Below, one piece after another: positions 54,500 to 64,000 of a DNA stretch of 64,000 nucleotides. The stretch's first letter is position 1; the number at the start of each line of letters is the position of its first letter. The position numbers and the translations under genes were made by a program. The stretch comes from Heterocephalus glaber. Its lineage: Eukaryota; Chordata; Mammalia; Rodentia; Bathyergidae. The notes below the pieces were generated by a model. That model had not been told where the DNA came from. It searched no databases and saw nothing but the letters and a program-made list of their open reading frames with translations. The DNA lies in the NCBI RefSeq assembly GCF_000247695.1, contig NW_004624882.1, forward strand, positions 191,735-255,734, written 5' to 3'.

Positions 54500-55930
54500 G
54501 ATTGTAGTGGAGTTGAAGTATCTCATCACCTAGTGACAGTCTATTACAAAGCAGGGCATCCCTCATGTGTTTGGGGCAATGCTGGTGCAAGCAAACCCAC
54601 CCACCATGCCACCAGTCGGATAAAAGCATAGCACATAACAATTGCATAATGCCTGAAAATGATAATAAAGGAATGCTACTGGTTTCTGACCTTACTATAC
54701 TTTTGTCATTATTTTAGAGTGTTCTACTACATACATACATATATATATATATATATGCTACTTATATATATATACAAAAATGTTCACTATCAAACATGCT
54801 AGGTTAAGCTGGCATCAACCTCATAGACAAAGCATTGGGATTATTTTATGTATCTTGGATTTGATTTACTCTCATGTCACTTTGTTCAGTGTGGCCCTAG
54901 AAGCATGTACTTGGCTGCATCGTATATATACCGTGAAACCTGGGTATGTAGCAGGCTATAGCATCTAGGTTTGATGTTTGCATAACAACAAAGTTCAAGT
55001 GACACGTGGATATATATGGAAAACATCAGTTGATGTCTTTCATATTATCCCACACAGGGTTCTTGTGGCTGCTTAAGAGCTGACATAGCACAGAAGGGTA
55101 AATAACTCGCTTTCCATCCTAATTACTCTGCAACTGGGCTGTGGAACTTATAGGGGCCATAGAAGCATTAAGCGGAAGACTCTTTGTATATATAGATTCT
55201 CTCCCATTTAAGTGCAGTTAGGTCGTTCTCCAGTTAGTGGTCTTGCTTTTCTGCCCATCATTCTGGAATCTTTCTGGAGATGACCCTGGAACACAAAAGA
55301 ACAAAAATAACAAAAGTTATTTTTCCGTAACTGCCACATAACTTAATAATGAAGGAGTCATACACAAAATTTGAAAAGCTTTCTAAGATTGTTCTTTGGA
55401 GTCATTTGGGAGAAAAATCTGATCATTGAAAAGAGTTTATGAACTTGGGTGATTTTTCTTTCTCAACAATTCTTCTGTCCTTTGAAGTACAAGATATTTC
55501 TACTGGATTTCATCCTAAAAGATGGAGATCAATTGACTGGACATTTCTTGAAAATAAACCAACATAAAAATGCTAGATTCACTCTTTGTCTAGTTAGGTC
55601 GTGATTTGAAAGAGATGATTGCAGTTGCATTGATGTACAGTACATCCATTGGGTTTAAAATTTCATCGGACCATAAATTGTTCAAACTATTCCTTTATAA
55701 CATATCTCTATGAGAAACTACTTATTTTTAATATGTATCAAATCTTCCAAACATAGTGGCCAACAGAGCAAATTCAGCTGCCCCCCTCCCCTCCCTTCTG
55801 CAATAGGGACATGGTGTCCTAGAAACAGTCAGACCTCTACTAGTTCCCCTTTTAATGCTGAGCCTCCAAAATAGGTCTTTAGAATTAAATTTGGCTATTA
55901 GCCCAGATTTACTCAAATTTTTAACAAGCC
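54500..55930. other. Stretch without clear repeats
   Basis: 1.4 kb, AT-rich, with an (AT)-rich patch at 54738-54773. No exon or repeat I can support. Confidence 0.4.
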
Positions 55931-55949
55931 CTTCTTTGTATTTCAGCGA

Positions 55950-56165
55950 TGCCCCCGACCCCCAACTTTGTAACTGGTTAGGGGCGGGGCAGTGGGAGGA
56001 GGCTCAGGAACAAAAGACAAAAGCAGCTGCTGAGAGAAAACCCAGGGAAGGGAGAGAAGCAAAACAATTCTGCCACAGCAGCTGTGCAGATTCTCAAAAG
56101 CAGCCACCCTCGCTTTCTATTCGATCACTCTAAAGTTTTTGAGGATTTCAAGATGTTCTTTATCA
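55950..56165 (+). promoter_or_regulatory. Possible internal promoter / alternative first exon
   Basis: In AT-rich surroundings, GGTTAGGGGCGGGGCAGTGG (55977-55996) gives a strong GC box, followed by 150 bp of purine-rich, repeat-free sequence (AGCAGCTGCTGAGAG, CAGCAGCTGTGCAG with two E-box words CAGCTG) and an ATG at 56152. CpG is low. The look is that of a tissue-specific promoter, but no TATA, splice donor or known gene confirms it. Also preceded by an acceptor-like TTTGTATTTCAG at 55947. Confidence 0.3.
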
Positions 56166-56820
56166 GGGGAGAAATGAAGTATGGTATGAAACGGGTGGAT
56201 CAATGCATCGATGAAATTGATTTAAGAAACCAGTGACTCTTGAATCACCATAGCCCTTGCTTCATTTTCAAATTCTAGGCTGTTTAATATTCAGCATCAA
56301 GATGGATTCAGAAGGTTATTGTTGTTATTATTTGCTTTTTTCTTTTTTTTTCAATCCCATTGTTTCATGAATGGAGGATGTAGCGGGCTCTGGCCAAGTC
56401 TTCTCACAGCCAAGATCAAGTAGGGGTTTGTAAAGCACATCACAATAGAATAGCAACATGTGATACAAGCTAGGCAAACGAGAAGACAGGCAGCATGGTA
56501 GGAGCTTGACCCACTTTGTGGGATGCTCTTGTTCAGAAACATCAGAATTCACCAGGGAACATAGCAGGGGCAGAATGACTGGCTGGACTAGCAGACTCTT
56601 CCTTGGACAGGCAGGTCCCCGTGTTGTACCAATGGCTCATATATATATTGCATTTCTTAGCACCTTAGGCAAGTTCTGTATTTGACGGGGTGGCCCATTT
56701 TGAAAGGAAATTTATATATCAGCCTCTGATTTTAAGAAACTAAAGAACAAGAGCCACATTTGAGTACAGGATGATGGGCTCTGTTAAAGGCTGTAGCACA
56801 TCTTCAGTTGTGTTTTTCTT
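56166..56820. other. No recognised feature
   Basis: Ordinary sequence; a minus frame of 74 codons is not supported. Confidence 0.4.
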
Positions 56821-56902
56821 TTTTCCCACCCTGTGCTGGGGGTGGAACTCAAGACCTTGCACGTGCTAGGCAAGTGCTCTACCACTGAGCTCCAGCCCCA
56901 GT
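56821..56902 (-). mobile_element. ID SINE (type 1)
   Basis: Complement reads GGGGCTGGAGCTCAGTGGTAGAG (A box shifted) and CGTGCAAGGTCTTGAGTTCC. Confidence 0.9.
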
Positions 56903-57184
56903 TCCCATAACATATCTTTGAGCATCAATTAACCTGACTTTTTCTTGAAGGAGTAAGAGGACCCAAAGTGGAAGACACCTACTGTGGGCCTCGCTGTCTC
57001 TTGAGCCTGGAGATAAATTGCTTGGGTTCCTGCCTGGATGGTGGCTGAGGTCTTGAGTGCCTTCCTGGTTGAGCCTTAAAGATCTGCTTGACTCCTTCAC
57101 TCTTCCAGCCCCAGAGTTTCAGGCCTGGGACCCAACTGGCCCTAGAGGTTTAGAAAGTTTGCGGCTCACTGAGTGTGTATGCTG

Positions 57185-57385
57185 CAGGGGTCAGCAAACT
57201 GCTTCTATAAAGAGCCAGATGATGAATCTGTGTCACATCTACTCAGGCGCAGCCATAGAGCAAAAGCAACACTAGACAGCAGGTAAAGGAATGGGTATAG
57301 CTGGGTGCCAGTAAAACTTTATTTATAAGTACAGGCAGCAGACTGGACTTGGCCTTTGTGTCATAGTTGACTGAGCCCTGATCTC
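57185..57385. mobile_element. hAT-Charlie-like element
   Basis: GGGGTCAGCAAACTGCTTCT, AAAGAGCCAGATGATGAATC, CCAGTAAAACTTTATTTATA and CTGACTTGGCC-like words, about 200 bp: a common small hAT element of placental mammals. It ends next to the L1 insertion. Confidence 0.7.
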
Positions 57386-57399
57386 TAACAAGAATTCTT

Positions 57400-58513
57400 T
57401 TTTTTCCCCTTAAGTTCTTTTATTGGTACATTTTAGGTGTGCAATACGTTTACAGTTATCATTGGGTGTTTGTACCTGTACATGTAATATCTTAGTTCTT
57501 ATTTTTTCCCCATTACCTGTGCACCCTTCACCCCCTCCACCCTTCCCTATTTACACAGACATCATTTCCATTTTTTTTCTTTTCTCATAGTTTTTCCTTT
57601 CCCCTTCCCCTCCCTTCACCCCTTTGTCTTTGGACCATTTTTCCTATTTCAAATTATCAATTATTCATTTTAATCATTTTAACCCTTGTTTACACTACCA
57701 GTTTCTCACACTAGAGAAGCTATTCGGTATTTATACATGTGTGTCCTATTTATTTCACGTGAGAGTATGGCCTCGATATGCATCCATTTAGCTATAAATG
57801 TCTCTAGTTTCTCGTTCTTCATGGCTGAGTAGTACTCCATTTCATTAAAAAACCACATCTTCTTTATCCAGTTTCCAGTTGATGGGCACTTGGGCTTCTT
57901 CCAATCTTTAGCTATTACAAACTGTGCTGCTATGAACATGGGTACACATATATTGCTGTGGTGTGATTCTTTTAATTCTTTTGGGAAGATCCCCAGCAGG
58001 GGAATAGCTGGGTCAAATGGGACCTCCAGTCCTAGTTCTTTGAGGTATCTCCATACTGATTTCCACAGTGGTTGCACCAGTCTACACTCCCACCAGCAAT
58101 GGAGAAGGGTTCCTTTCTCCTCACATCCCTGCCAGCATTTGTTATTTGTTGATTTCTTGGTAGCAGCCATTCTTTCTGGGGTGAGGTGGAATCTCAGTGT
58201 TGTTTTCATCTGCATCTCTCGAATGACCAGTGATGTTGAACATTTTTTCATACATTTATTGGCTGCTTTTACTTCTTTGTCTGAGAACTGTCTGTTCATT
58301 TCAGATGCCCATTTTTGAATTGGGTCTTTGAATTTGGGGGGTCTGATTTTTTTCAATTCTTTATATATTCTAGATAGTAGTCCTTTGTCTGAGGTACAGC
58401 TGCTAAAAATTTTTCCCATATTGTAGGTTGTCTCTTACCTCTGTTGGTGGTTTCTCTTGCAGTGCAGAAGCTTTTTAATAAGATGAGATCCCAGGTGTTG
58501 ATTCTTTGTCTAG
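57400..58513 (-). mobile_element. 5'-truncated L1 with 11-bp target duplication
   Basis: CAAGAATTCTT at 57389-57399 and 58514-58524. The poly-A is short (T-rich 57398-57407), then the type A 3' UTR with its C/T-strand purine tract (57500-57650), the ORF2 stop and 0.8 kb of ORF2. About 1.1 kb in all. Confidence 0.94.
57706..58419 (-). pseudogene. L1 ORF2 C-terminal fragment, 237 codons open
   Basis: The C-terminal part of L1 ORF2p, which binds RNA. It runs MGKIFSSCTSDKG to HMYKYRIASLV and keeps the Cys motif C-x3-C-x7-H-x4-C (CWQGCEEKGTLLHCWWEC, about residues 92-109) and the following LVQPLWKSVWRYL. In front of it the reading changes frame: 58353-58538 carries the same region in another frame (NTWDLILLKSFCTARETT). 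Endonuclease and RT are missing through 5' truncation. Good state of the frame means a rather young insertion. Not functional alone. Confidence 0.88.
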
Positions 58514-58892
58514 CAAGAATTCTTAAATGGGGCCACACATCTCATACCTCCCTGACGTCTATAAAGATATCAGGAGGAATTGGGATAGGAAAATAATATG
58601 TATGTATTTTTACTAACCTCTAACCAAAATTTAGCCTTTGTTTTCTTATCAGTGTGAGCAACAAACCCCTGTCACTTAGCAGTACCTATGACTTTGGCAT
58701 TAAGACAAATCACGGGTATTTTCGTGTCTCATTAAACTGGTCATATCTCCCAATATCATTCTACTCTACTTTCACATTGCATATTCTATCGCCACTAGCA
58801 GTAACAGAACATATATATTCTACACTTATTATACTACTGCATTTATTTAGTATACTATTCCCTAATATATTTCATTTTGTTAATTTTAATTT

Positions 58893-59048
58893 TGATTAGG
58901 ACACATTTGCTGTGCATAATGATTACACTGATAGTAGCGAGTCGGTCCATGTAACATAACACATCTTAATTCTTTTTTCATCCCCTCCTCTCCCCCTCCA
59001 TCTCTTGGTCCCTCCCCTATTGCAAAAGATCTGTCTCATTTCCTACAG
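58893..59048 (-). mobile_element. L1 3' end, type B, minus strand
   Basis: TAATGATTACACTGATAGTA, GGTCCATGTAACATAACACA and the C/T tract up to AAAAGATCTGTC. 155 bp only. Confidence 0.85.
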
Positions 59049-59620
59049 TTTAATTAGCTTTCCTCCTAATCCTAGGTATTTTACTTCACTCAGTGAAGAA
59101 CAAGAACGTTATTCGAACAAGGACCCCCAGACAGTTTTGCCAGCTGCCCGAGAAGTCTAAGGAGCCCTGTCCCACTGGGAAAACCTTGCCTTGGGAGAAC
59201 CACCCCTCCCTCGAACAATCTTTTCCCTCTTCTCCCAGCCACAGAAAGGCGCTCATCTCTAGCTCTGCCTGACATACCCTCCCATATGCCCCCCATCTGT
59301 GTCCCCAACCTCCAAAGCCCTGCATGGAACCCTCTAGTCCTGTCTTCCCCTGGCTCTACTCCCCTGGTGCCAGTCACAGACACTCACCCCCAGCTCCACA
59401 ATGTGGTAGTGTCGTATTTGTTTATGTGTATGTCCTAGCCCTAGTGGGACCATCAGCTCTGAAATCCAACGGGAGGGGACCACTTCCGGCAGAGTAGTGT
59501 GTTAGTATTGGATGGCGGTGACCATGACGATGACCTTGTGCCACCCTGCCCATGCCGGTGTCTCTCCTCCTGAAAGCTGTTTTTTTCCTGGAGATGATCC
59601 AAGAGTCTCATGACAAAATG
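59049..59620. other. No recognised feature
   Basis: GC-moderate sequence; two overlapping minus frames of 79 and 97 codons (59086-59383) without support. Confidence 0.4.
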
Positions 59621-59624
59621 ATAA

Positions 59625-59815
59625 TGAACTGAGCTTCAAGGTGGAGTGCTGATGTGTCTGTCCTGCTAACTATGCTTTGGGAAAGTGTCTATCTTTATTC
59701 TCTCTGAACTTCAATTTCCTCATTGGTGATTTGGTGATTGTGCTTAATTTGATAGGATGTTGTCAAGAGTAAATAATATACTAACTGGTTCATGGCAAGT
59801 GTTCAGTGCCTGGGA
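59625..59815 (+). mobile_element. MIR element
   Basis: CTTCAATTTCCTCATTGGTG, GATAGGATGTTGTCAAGAGT, AAATAATATACTAACTGG and AAGTGTTCAGTGCCTGGGAG follow the MIR order over its whole core. Confidence 0.75.
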
Positions 59816-61223
59816 GGTAATATTTGCCTGGGCTAATCTGTAGTTGGGTGATTGGGGTCAGCCTAGCGTACAACCAGGTGCTGAGGCTGGCCTTATGGGC
59901 CCCAGAGACGCCTTGCTACCCTGGTGGATGATCAAAGGATGGAGTCCTCTGGGCCTGGTATCGAGGGACTCTCATCTTGTGGAGTCACAATGGGCAGTGG
60001 TGGCCAGGAGAGGACCCCTTCAAGTGTGACATGAGAGAGCACGAGAGGAAGTCTCTCCAACCCAGTCATTCCTGTGATCCTGACACTCGTGTCAGCTTTC
60101 AGTCATTTCCAGGACTCTGTGTCCAGCTGCAGAGAGCCCTGGGATGCTTCAGTGATCCCCTTGTGGAATCAAACTAGAGATACCCAGTAATCTCCAACTG
60201 GTTACCCTTCACTTGCGTCTCCTTTCATCTTGATGGACCCTGATCCTAAGACCTTCTGTATGGGACTGGGTCCCACAGGCCTTCTGTGGTTCAGGCTGTG
60301 ACACTGCAGGTCATGTGTCTGGGGGTACCAGTTGGGCAGGGGGAGGGGATCTACTTAGCATAGTCAAGACTGTTAGGAGAAAGAGAGATGGACATAGAAT
60401 GGATTGAATTGGAATTAGGTTGAGGGCAGGAATGGGCCCTGACCAGGCTGCAGACAGAAGCCTGAGGTTCTTTTCCTAGTTTCCTTACTGATCTGCTGCT
60501 AGGCTGTGGAAGGATCCTGCAGATGCAAGCTTTTGTGGCAGAGTAACGCAAGCGCTGTACTAAAGGTCTGAGGCCTGGGTGTTAGCCCTGGGACTTCCAC
60601 TAGCTGAGATCTTGGACCTTAGAGTTCTGAGTCTCTATGCTTGAGGGGCCTTCTCAAAAACAGGGTCAGACCCTCCCTGAGGAATCAGTGAAGCGATGTT
60701 GAGAAAGCATTTTACGAACAAGCCATTTTCATGACTGCAGCAGGAGACATGCTGGGTCTAGCTCAGAGGGCTGAAATGGTCAAACAACATAATCAGTGTA
60801 AATGCTAAAATAAATCCAGTTCACAGTCATGCGATTGCCTCTACTAACAAATTAGGTTAGGGTAAATATTTGTGTATTTAGGCCTGGAGTGTTTCTGAAG
60901 GTACCCATTGTCAGAAAGGGGAGAAGGCCTTATGAAATAGGATCTTATTTGTATTTCTCCAGTGAAGGAGTTTTGTTAAAGACATTTCTTCCTCAGTGAT
61001 GATGGCCTGACTATCAGAAAAACCATGCATGTGTATTCCTGTTACATAATCAACTACTTCCTTGCTTCTACGCATAGCCTCGTGATCATGCAGGAATTCT
61101 GAACTCAGATCAATGAGTGAGTCTTGATATGAAAAGTGTACAGTTCTATTGTAACCTCTGTTGTCATCTTTTGCTTCTATATAGCAACTCTTTAAAATTC
61201 TGTGTAGCAATTCTTTAAAAATA
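59816..61223. other. Repeat-poor stretch with one odd frame
   Basis: 1.4 kb without clear repeats, except MIR-like words at 60590-60710. A 99-codon minus frame (60911-61210) has an even, protein-like composition; see findings. Confidence 0.4.
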
Positions 61224-61234
61224 AAAACCTTAAA

Positions 61235-61433
61235 CTGGGGTCAGTGATGCATGCTTGTAATCCCAGCTACTCAGGAGGCTGAGGCAGGAGGATTGCAAGT
61301 TTGAGGCCAGCATGGGCAAGTTAGCAAGACCCTGTTTCAAAATAAAAAATACTAAGGGCTGGGAATATAGCTCAATGGTAGAGCCCCCCTGGGTTTGATA
61401 CCCAGTACTACAAAAAAAGTTGAAAATAAAATT
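61235..61433 (+). mobile_element. B1-ID dimer, 11-bp target duplication
   Basis: B1 half from TGGGGTCAGTGATGCATGCT, ID half 61355-61412 (AGGGCTGGGAATATAGCTCA). AAAACCTTAAA at 61224-61234 and 61434-61444. Confidence 0.95.
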
Positions 61434-61444
61434 AAAACCTTAAA

Positions 61445-63205
61445 ATTGGAGGATTTAATGAATTAGTAATGAGAAATCAAACCATCAGGCAGACTTAGGC
61501 CTTCAAAGCATCTCTTTCCTGGTTGGGAAAGCTTGTAAGGGCTACAATTTCACTACCTAATTGAGCAGGGAGTAATAGTAAGAGGAATCCATCAAATCCA
61601 TGATTAGTGTTGCTGACTTCCAGCCAGGTTCGTGATCTGAGCCCTTCTTCCAGTGTAAGTGTTTGCTGCTCTAGAAGTGGCCTGGAACCCAGAGTCTCCA
61701 GCTCAAGGAAGCACACATCCTTGGAGTGTGCAGTGTGATCTTGTCTGCCTGGCAGGACTTTAGGAACAAGTGTCCTTGGCAAGTTTAGGGGAAGAGTGAA
61801 AACCAAGTCAGATGACTGAAGTTCCCTCGGACACCACCACAACAGGAAGAATGGACTGAGGAAGAATAATGTTTTTAGACTAGGGGATTGACTCTTCTTT
61901 TTTAAACAAGGAAGTGGAACATTCCAGACAGTAACACAAGAAACCAAAGAGGCAAAAGCTAATGAAACCCCAAGGGAGGAAATGAAATTCTCTCTGGGTT
62001 GGTAAAGCTGCTGTTTTCCCCCACATCTTCCTGGGTCTGAACTACCTTCATGTTTGGCAGGTTTACTGCCTATTTTCCCCTGTAGTTTCCTAGCCGCCTT
62101 ACTGACCATTTTACACTGAAGTAGCAAAGGATGTTTCTGATACAATGCTCCCTCCTTGCTGGAAAGAGAATGATTATGCTTTCTTCATGATTATGAGTCT
62201 GTGTCCAGATTTACACTCAACTGCTATTTTTTGAACACTGGCCCAGGTCATTTCTAGATACGCTATTTCGTCTGATCTTCAAAGCAGTTTTAGTTTAGAG
62301 GGTTGGAGAATGAGGGTTGGAGAAGCAAAGGGCCCCTTGCAAGTCACACAAGGATTTGCAGACCTGTTGCTAAGTCTAGAGGCCTCTGTGCAGCTGTGTC
62401 GCCTGTTCAGCACCCTGTGTGATTTTGTGACTTCTTGAACTCTGTGGAAACTCAAGAATGGTATGCAGCATTCTTAGCTGGAAGTGCCACTAGGGGGAAA
62501 AGTGGGCTAGAAGTTGAGGGGCCGCAGTCCACAGTTGATGGATCTGATTCCCAATAAAAATGACTCTTCATTTTAGAGAAATCCAAGATTAAGAAATTTA
62601 AGACTTGCAACACACGGTCAGTTCTCCTGTAACGTTTATTTCGCAACCATGAACAAGATGCACATGATGAGAATTTTGCATTTGGTTACATGCCATTTTC
62701 TTTCCTGGTGAAACATTAGATTAGTGCAGAAAACTGCACCCAGTGGAACCAGGTGACACGCACAACACGCATGCGCACAGCCTCACACCTGAGAGCTGCC
62801 TCAGTGTATCCCAGGCATTAGGAACCACATCTGTCCACTCTCCTGCCACCCCTTCCCAATAACTCCCACCTGCAGCCTTTCTGATGCCCACTCCACAAGA
62901 AACTTCAGGGCTCTACTCAAGGTGGAGCAACACATTTATTGTTATTTCTTAATTATTTAATGATGCCGTATTGAGTGACTGTACAAGCCTTTTACATTAA
63001 ACTTTCCTTCTGATTTCACCCTATTTAATGTTATCTTCAAGATGAGATCAGACAGACTCATTTCTTTACATATATTTTGTTATAATATAGTTTTTTTGTT
63101 GTTATAATATAGTTTTATTTGGTGTTTATCCAGAATTTACACAAGAAGGGGTAGATTTATTCACCTGAGGAACAATATCAATGGCATTTAAAAGTCTTAT
63201 AATTT
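61445..63205. other. Stretch without clear repeats
   Basis: 1.76 kb. It contains the longest frame outside the CpG island (216 codons, minus, 61495-62145), with no domain and no CpG or splice support. 62220-62400 has weak MIR-like words. Confidence 0.4.
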
Positions 63206-63206
63206 T

Positions 63207-63398
63207 GCGGGTGTGGTGGCATGTGCCTATAATCCCAGCACTCTGAAAGGTTGAGGCAGGAGGATCACAAGTTCCAGCCCAGCCTGGGCAACCTAGAGAC
63301 TTAGCATAGACCCTTCTTGAAAAAAAACGAAAAACAAAAAACAGGCTGCTATGTGAAGGCCTTGGTTGCAGTCCCTAGTACTACCAAAAAAAAAAAAA
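63207..63398 (+). mobile_element. B1-ID dimer
   Basis: B1 half GCGGGTGTGGTGGCATGTGC to AGACCCTTCTTGAAAAAAAA, ID half 63340-63385 (CAGGCTGCTATGTGAAGGCC, much shortened), A14 tail. Confidence 0.9.
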
Positions 63399-63417
63399 AT
63401 ATATATATATATATATA
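63399..63417 (+). repeat. (AT)n microsatellite
   Basis: AT repeat directly behind the A tail of the B1-ID. Confidence 0.93.
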
Positions 63418-63469
63418 AATCAATAACCATAGGCAGTTTTCTGTTCTATTGCCATCCCCCTTTTTTGGT

Positions 63470-63585
63470 CTATTTTGAGACAGGGTCTCGCTATGTAGTT
63501 CAGAATGGCCTTGAACTTGCAGCAATCCTGCTGCTTGAGCCTTGTGAGTGGTGAGGTACAGTTGTGCGGCATCACGTCAGCTCTA
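63470..63585 (-). mobile_element. B1 SINE
   Basis: TTGAGACAGGGTCTCGCTAT and AATCCTGCTGCTTGAGCCTT in complement orientation. The end near 63580 is changed (CATCACGTCAGCTC). Confidence 0.9.
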
Positions 63586-63920
63586 TCCCCTTTTAATCTA
63601 CCTCTTAAATTTTCCAATCAGCCATTCTAGTACTTTATCAAACAAGGCATGGAAGGCAACATCACAATCCTCTGCTTGTACACATTTCTACTAAACAGTA
63701 ACTTTGGCTAAAAGGAGCATTTTTGAAAGAAATCAATCATTTTGGAAAGAGCACTGGAGAATTTAAAAAATAATGTAGTCAAGATGAAAACTACTTATGG
63801 AAAGCAAGTGCTCTCATCTTTATAGCCCACAGGAAGTGCACTAGCAAATTAATGATTGTTTTAATGGCTTGCTCCCCTACACAGGATTTGTACACCAGAT
63901 CCTTTGAAAAATCCTGCCTT
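63586..63920. other. No recognised feature
   Basis: AT-rich spacer between B1 and the last ID. Confidence 0.4.
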
Positions 63921-64000
63921 GGGCTGGGGATTTAGCTCAGTGGTTCTGCCACCTGTCTTGCAAGCACAAGGACCCAAGTTCAATCCCTGGTACCAAAAAA
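63921..64000 (+). mobile_element. ID SINE (type 2), cut by window edge
   Basis: GGGCTGGGGATTTAGCTCAG head, AAGTTCAATCCCTGGTACC end, tail begins with A6 and runs out of the window. Confidence 0.93.

Noticed and set aside
61495..62145. 216-codon minus frame
   Set aside because: No domain, no known similarity, no promoter or splice support; leucine-rich composition fits a chance frame.

Overview
This is nuclear DNA from a placental mammal, almost certainly a rodent. It carries dozens of tRNA-derived ID SINEs, 7SL-derived B1 SINEs and B1-ID dimers, together with L1 LINEs, MaLR LTRs, MIRs and hAT relics. B1 and ID elements are rodent-specific. The joined B1-ID dimer fits the squirrel, dormouse, beaver and kangaroo-rat side of the order better than mouse or rat; a beaver-like genome is my guess, not a proof. 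There are no bacterial operons, phage genes or CRISPR arrays.

Layout. 1-27.9 kb is repeat-rich and looks intergenic. It holds 3' ends of L1s, an old L1 interrupted by an LTR and an ID, a twin-primed L1 at about 6 kb, a MaLR LTR with clean target duplications at 12.3 kb, and one long degraded L1 (15.83-22.33 kb) that starts in its 5' UTR and carries three ID SINEs and a second L1 3' end. 27.95-29.56 kb is a CpG island with a CRE, GC boxes and what looks like a plus-strand first exon, whose only start codon lies at the exon end (ATGG followed by a GTAAGC donor at 28829). 29.6-64 kb looks like intron or flank of that gene: SINE insertions, two MER20-type hAT elements, an old inverted L1, a SINE split by a 0.57-kb insert, a 5'-truncated L1 at 57.4-58.5 kb and a GC-box-bearing segment near 56 kb that could be a second promoter.

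Protein coding. I recognise no complete cellular gene. The only proteins I can name are L1 remnants: an ORF2 tail of 237 aa at 57706-58419, and ORF1 and ORF2 relics inside the 15.8-22.3 kb element, whose reverse-transcriptase FADD motif reads FAGD. The exon-1 gene cannot be named from 5' UTR plus Met. Two short stretches (36993-37055 and 41333-41439) have splice-like borders and an open frame but are weak.

How the parts relate. The L1s supplied the machinery that copied ID, B1 and B1-ID: many SINEs here sit between 8-14 bp direct repeats and end in A-rich tails. Most of the dinucleotide microsatellites grow directly out of SINE tails. I found no convincing new biological system; the best leads are the promoter, the internal promoter candidate and the nested insertions that allow relative dating.
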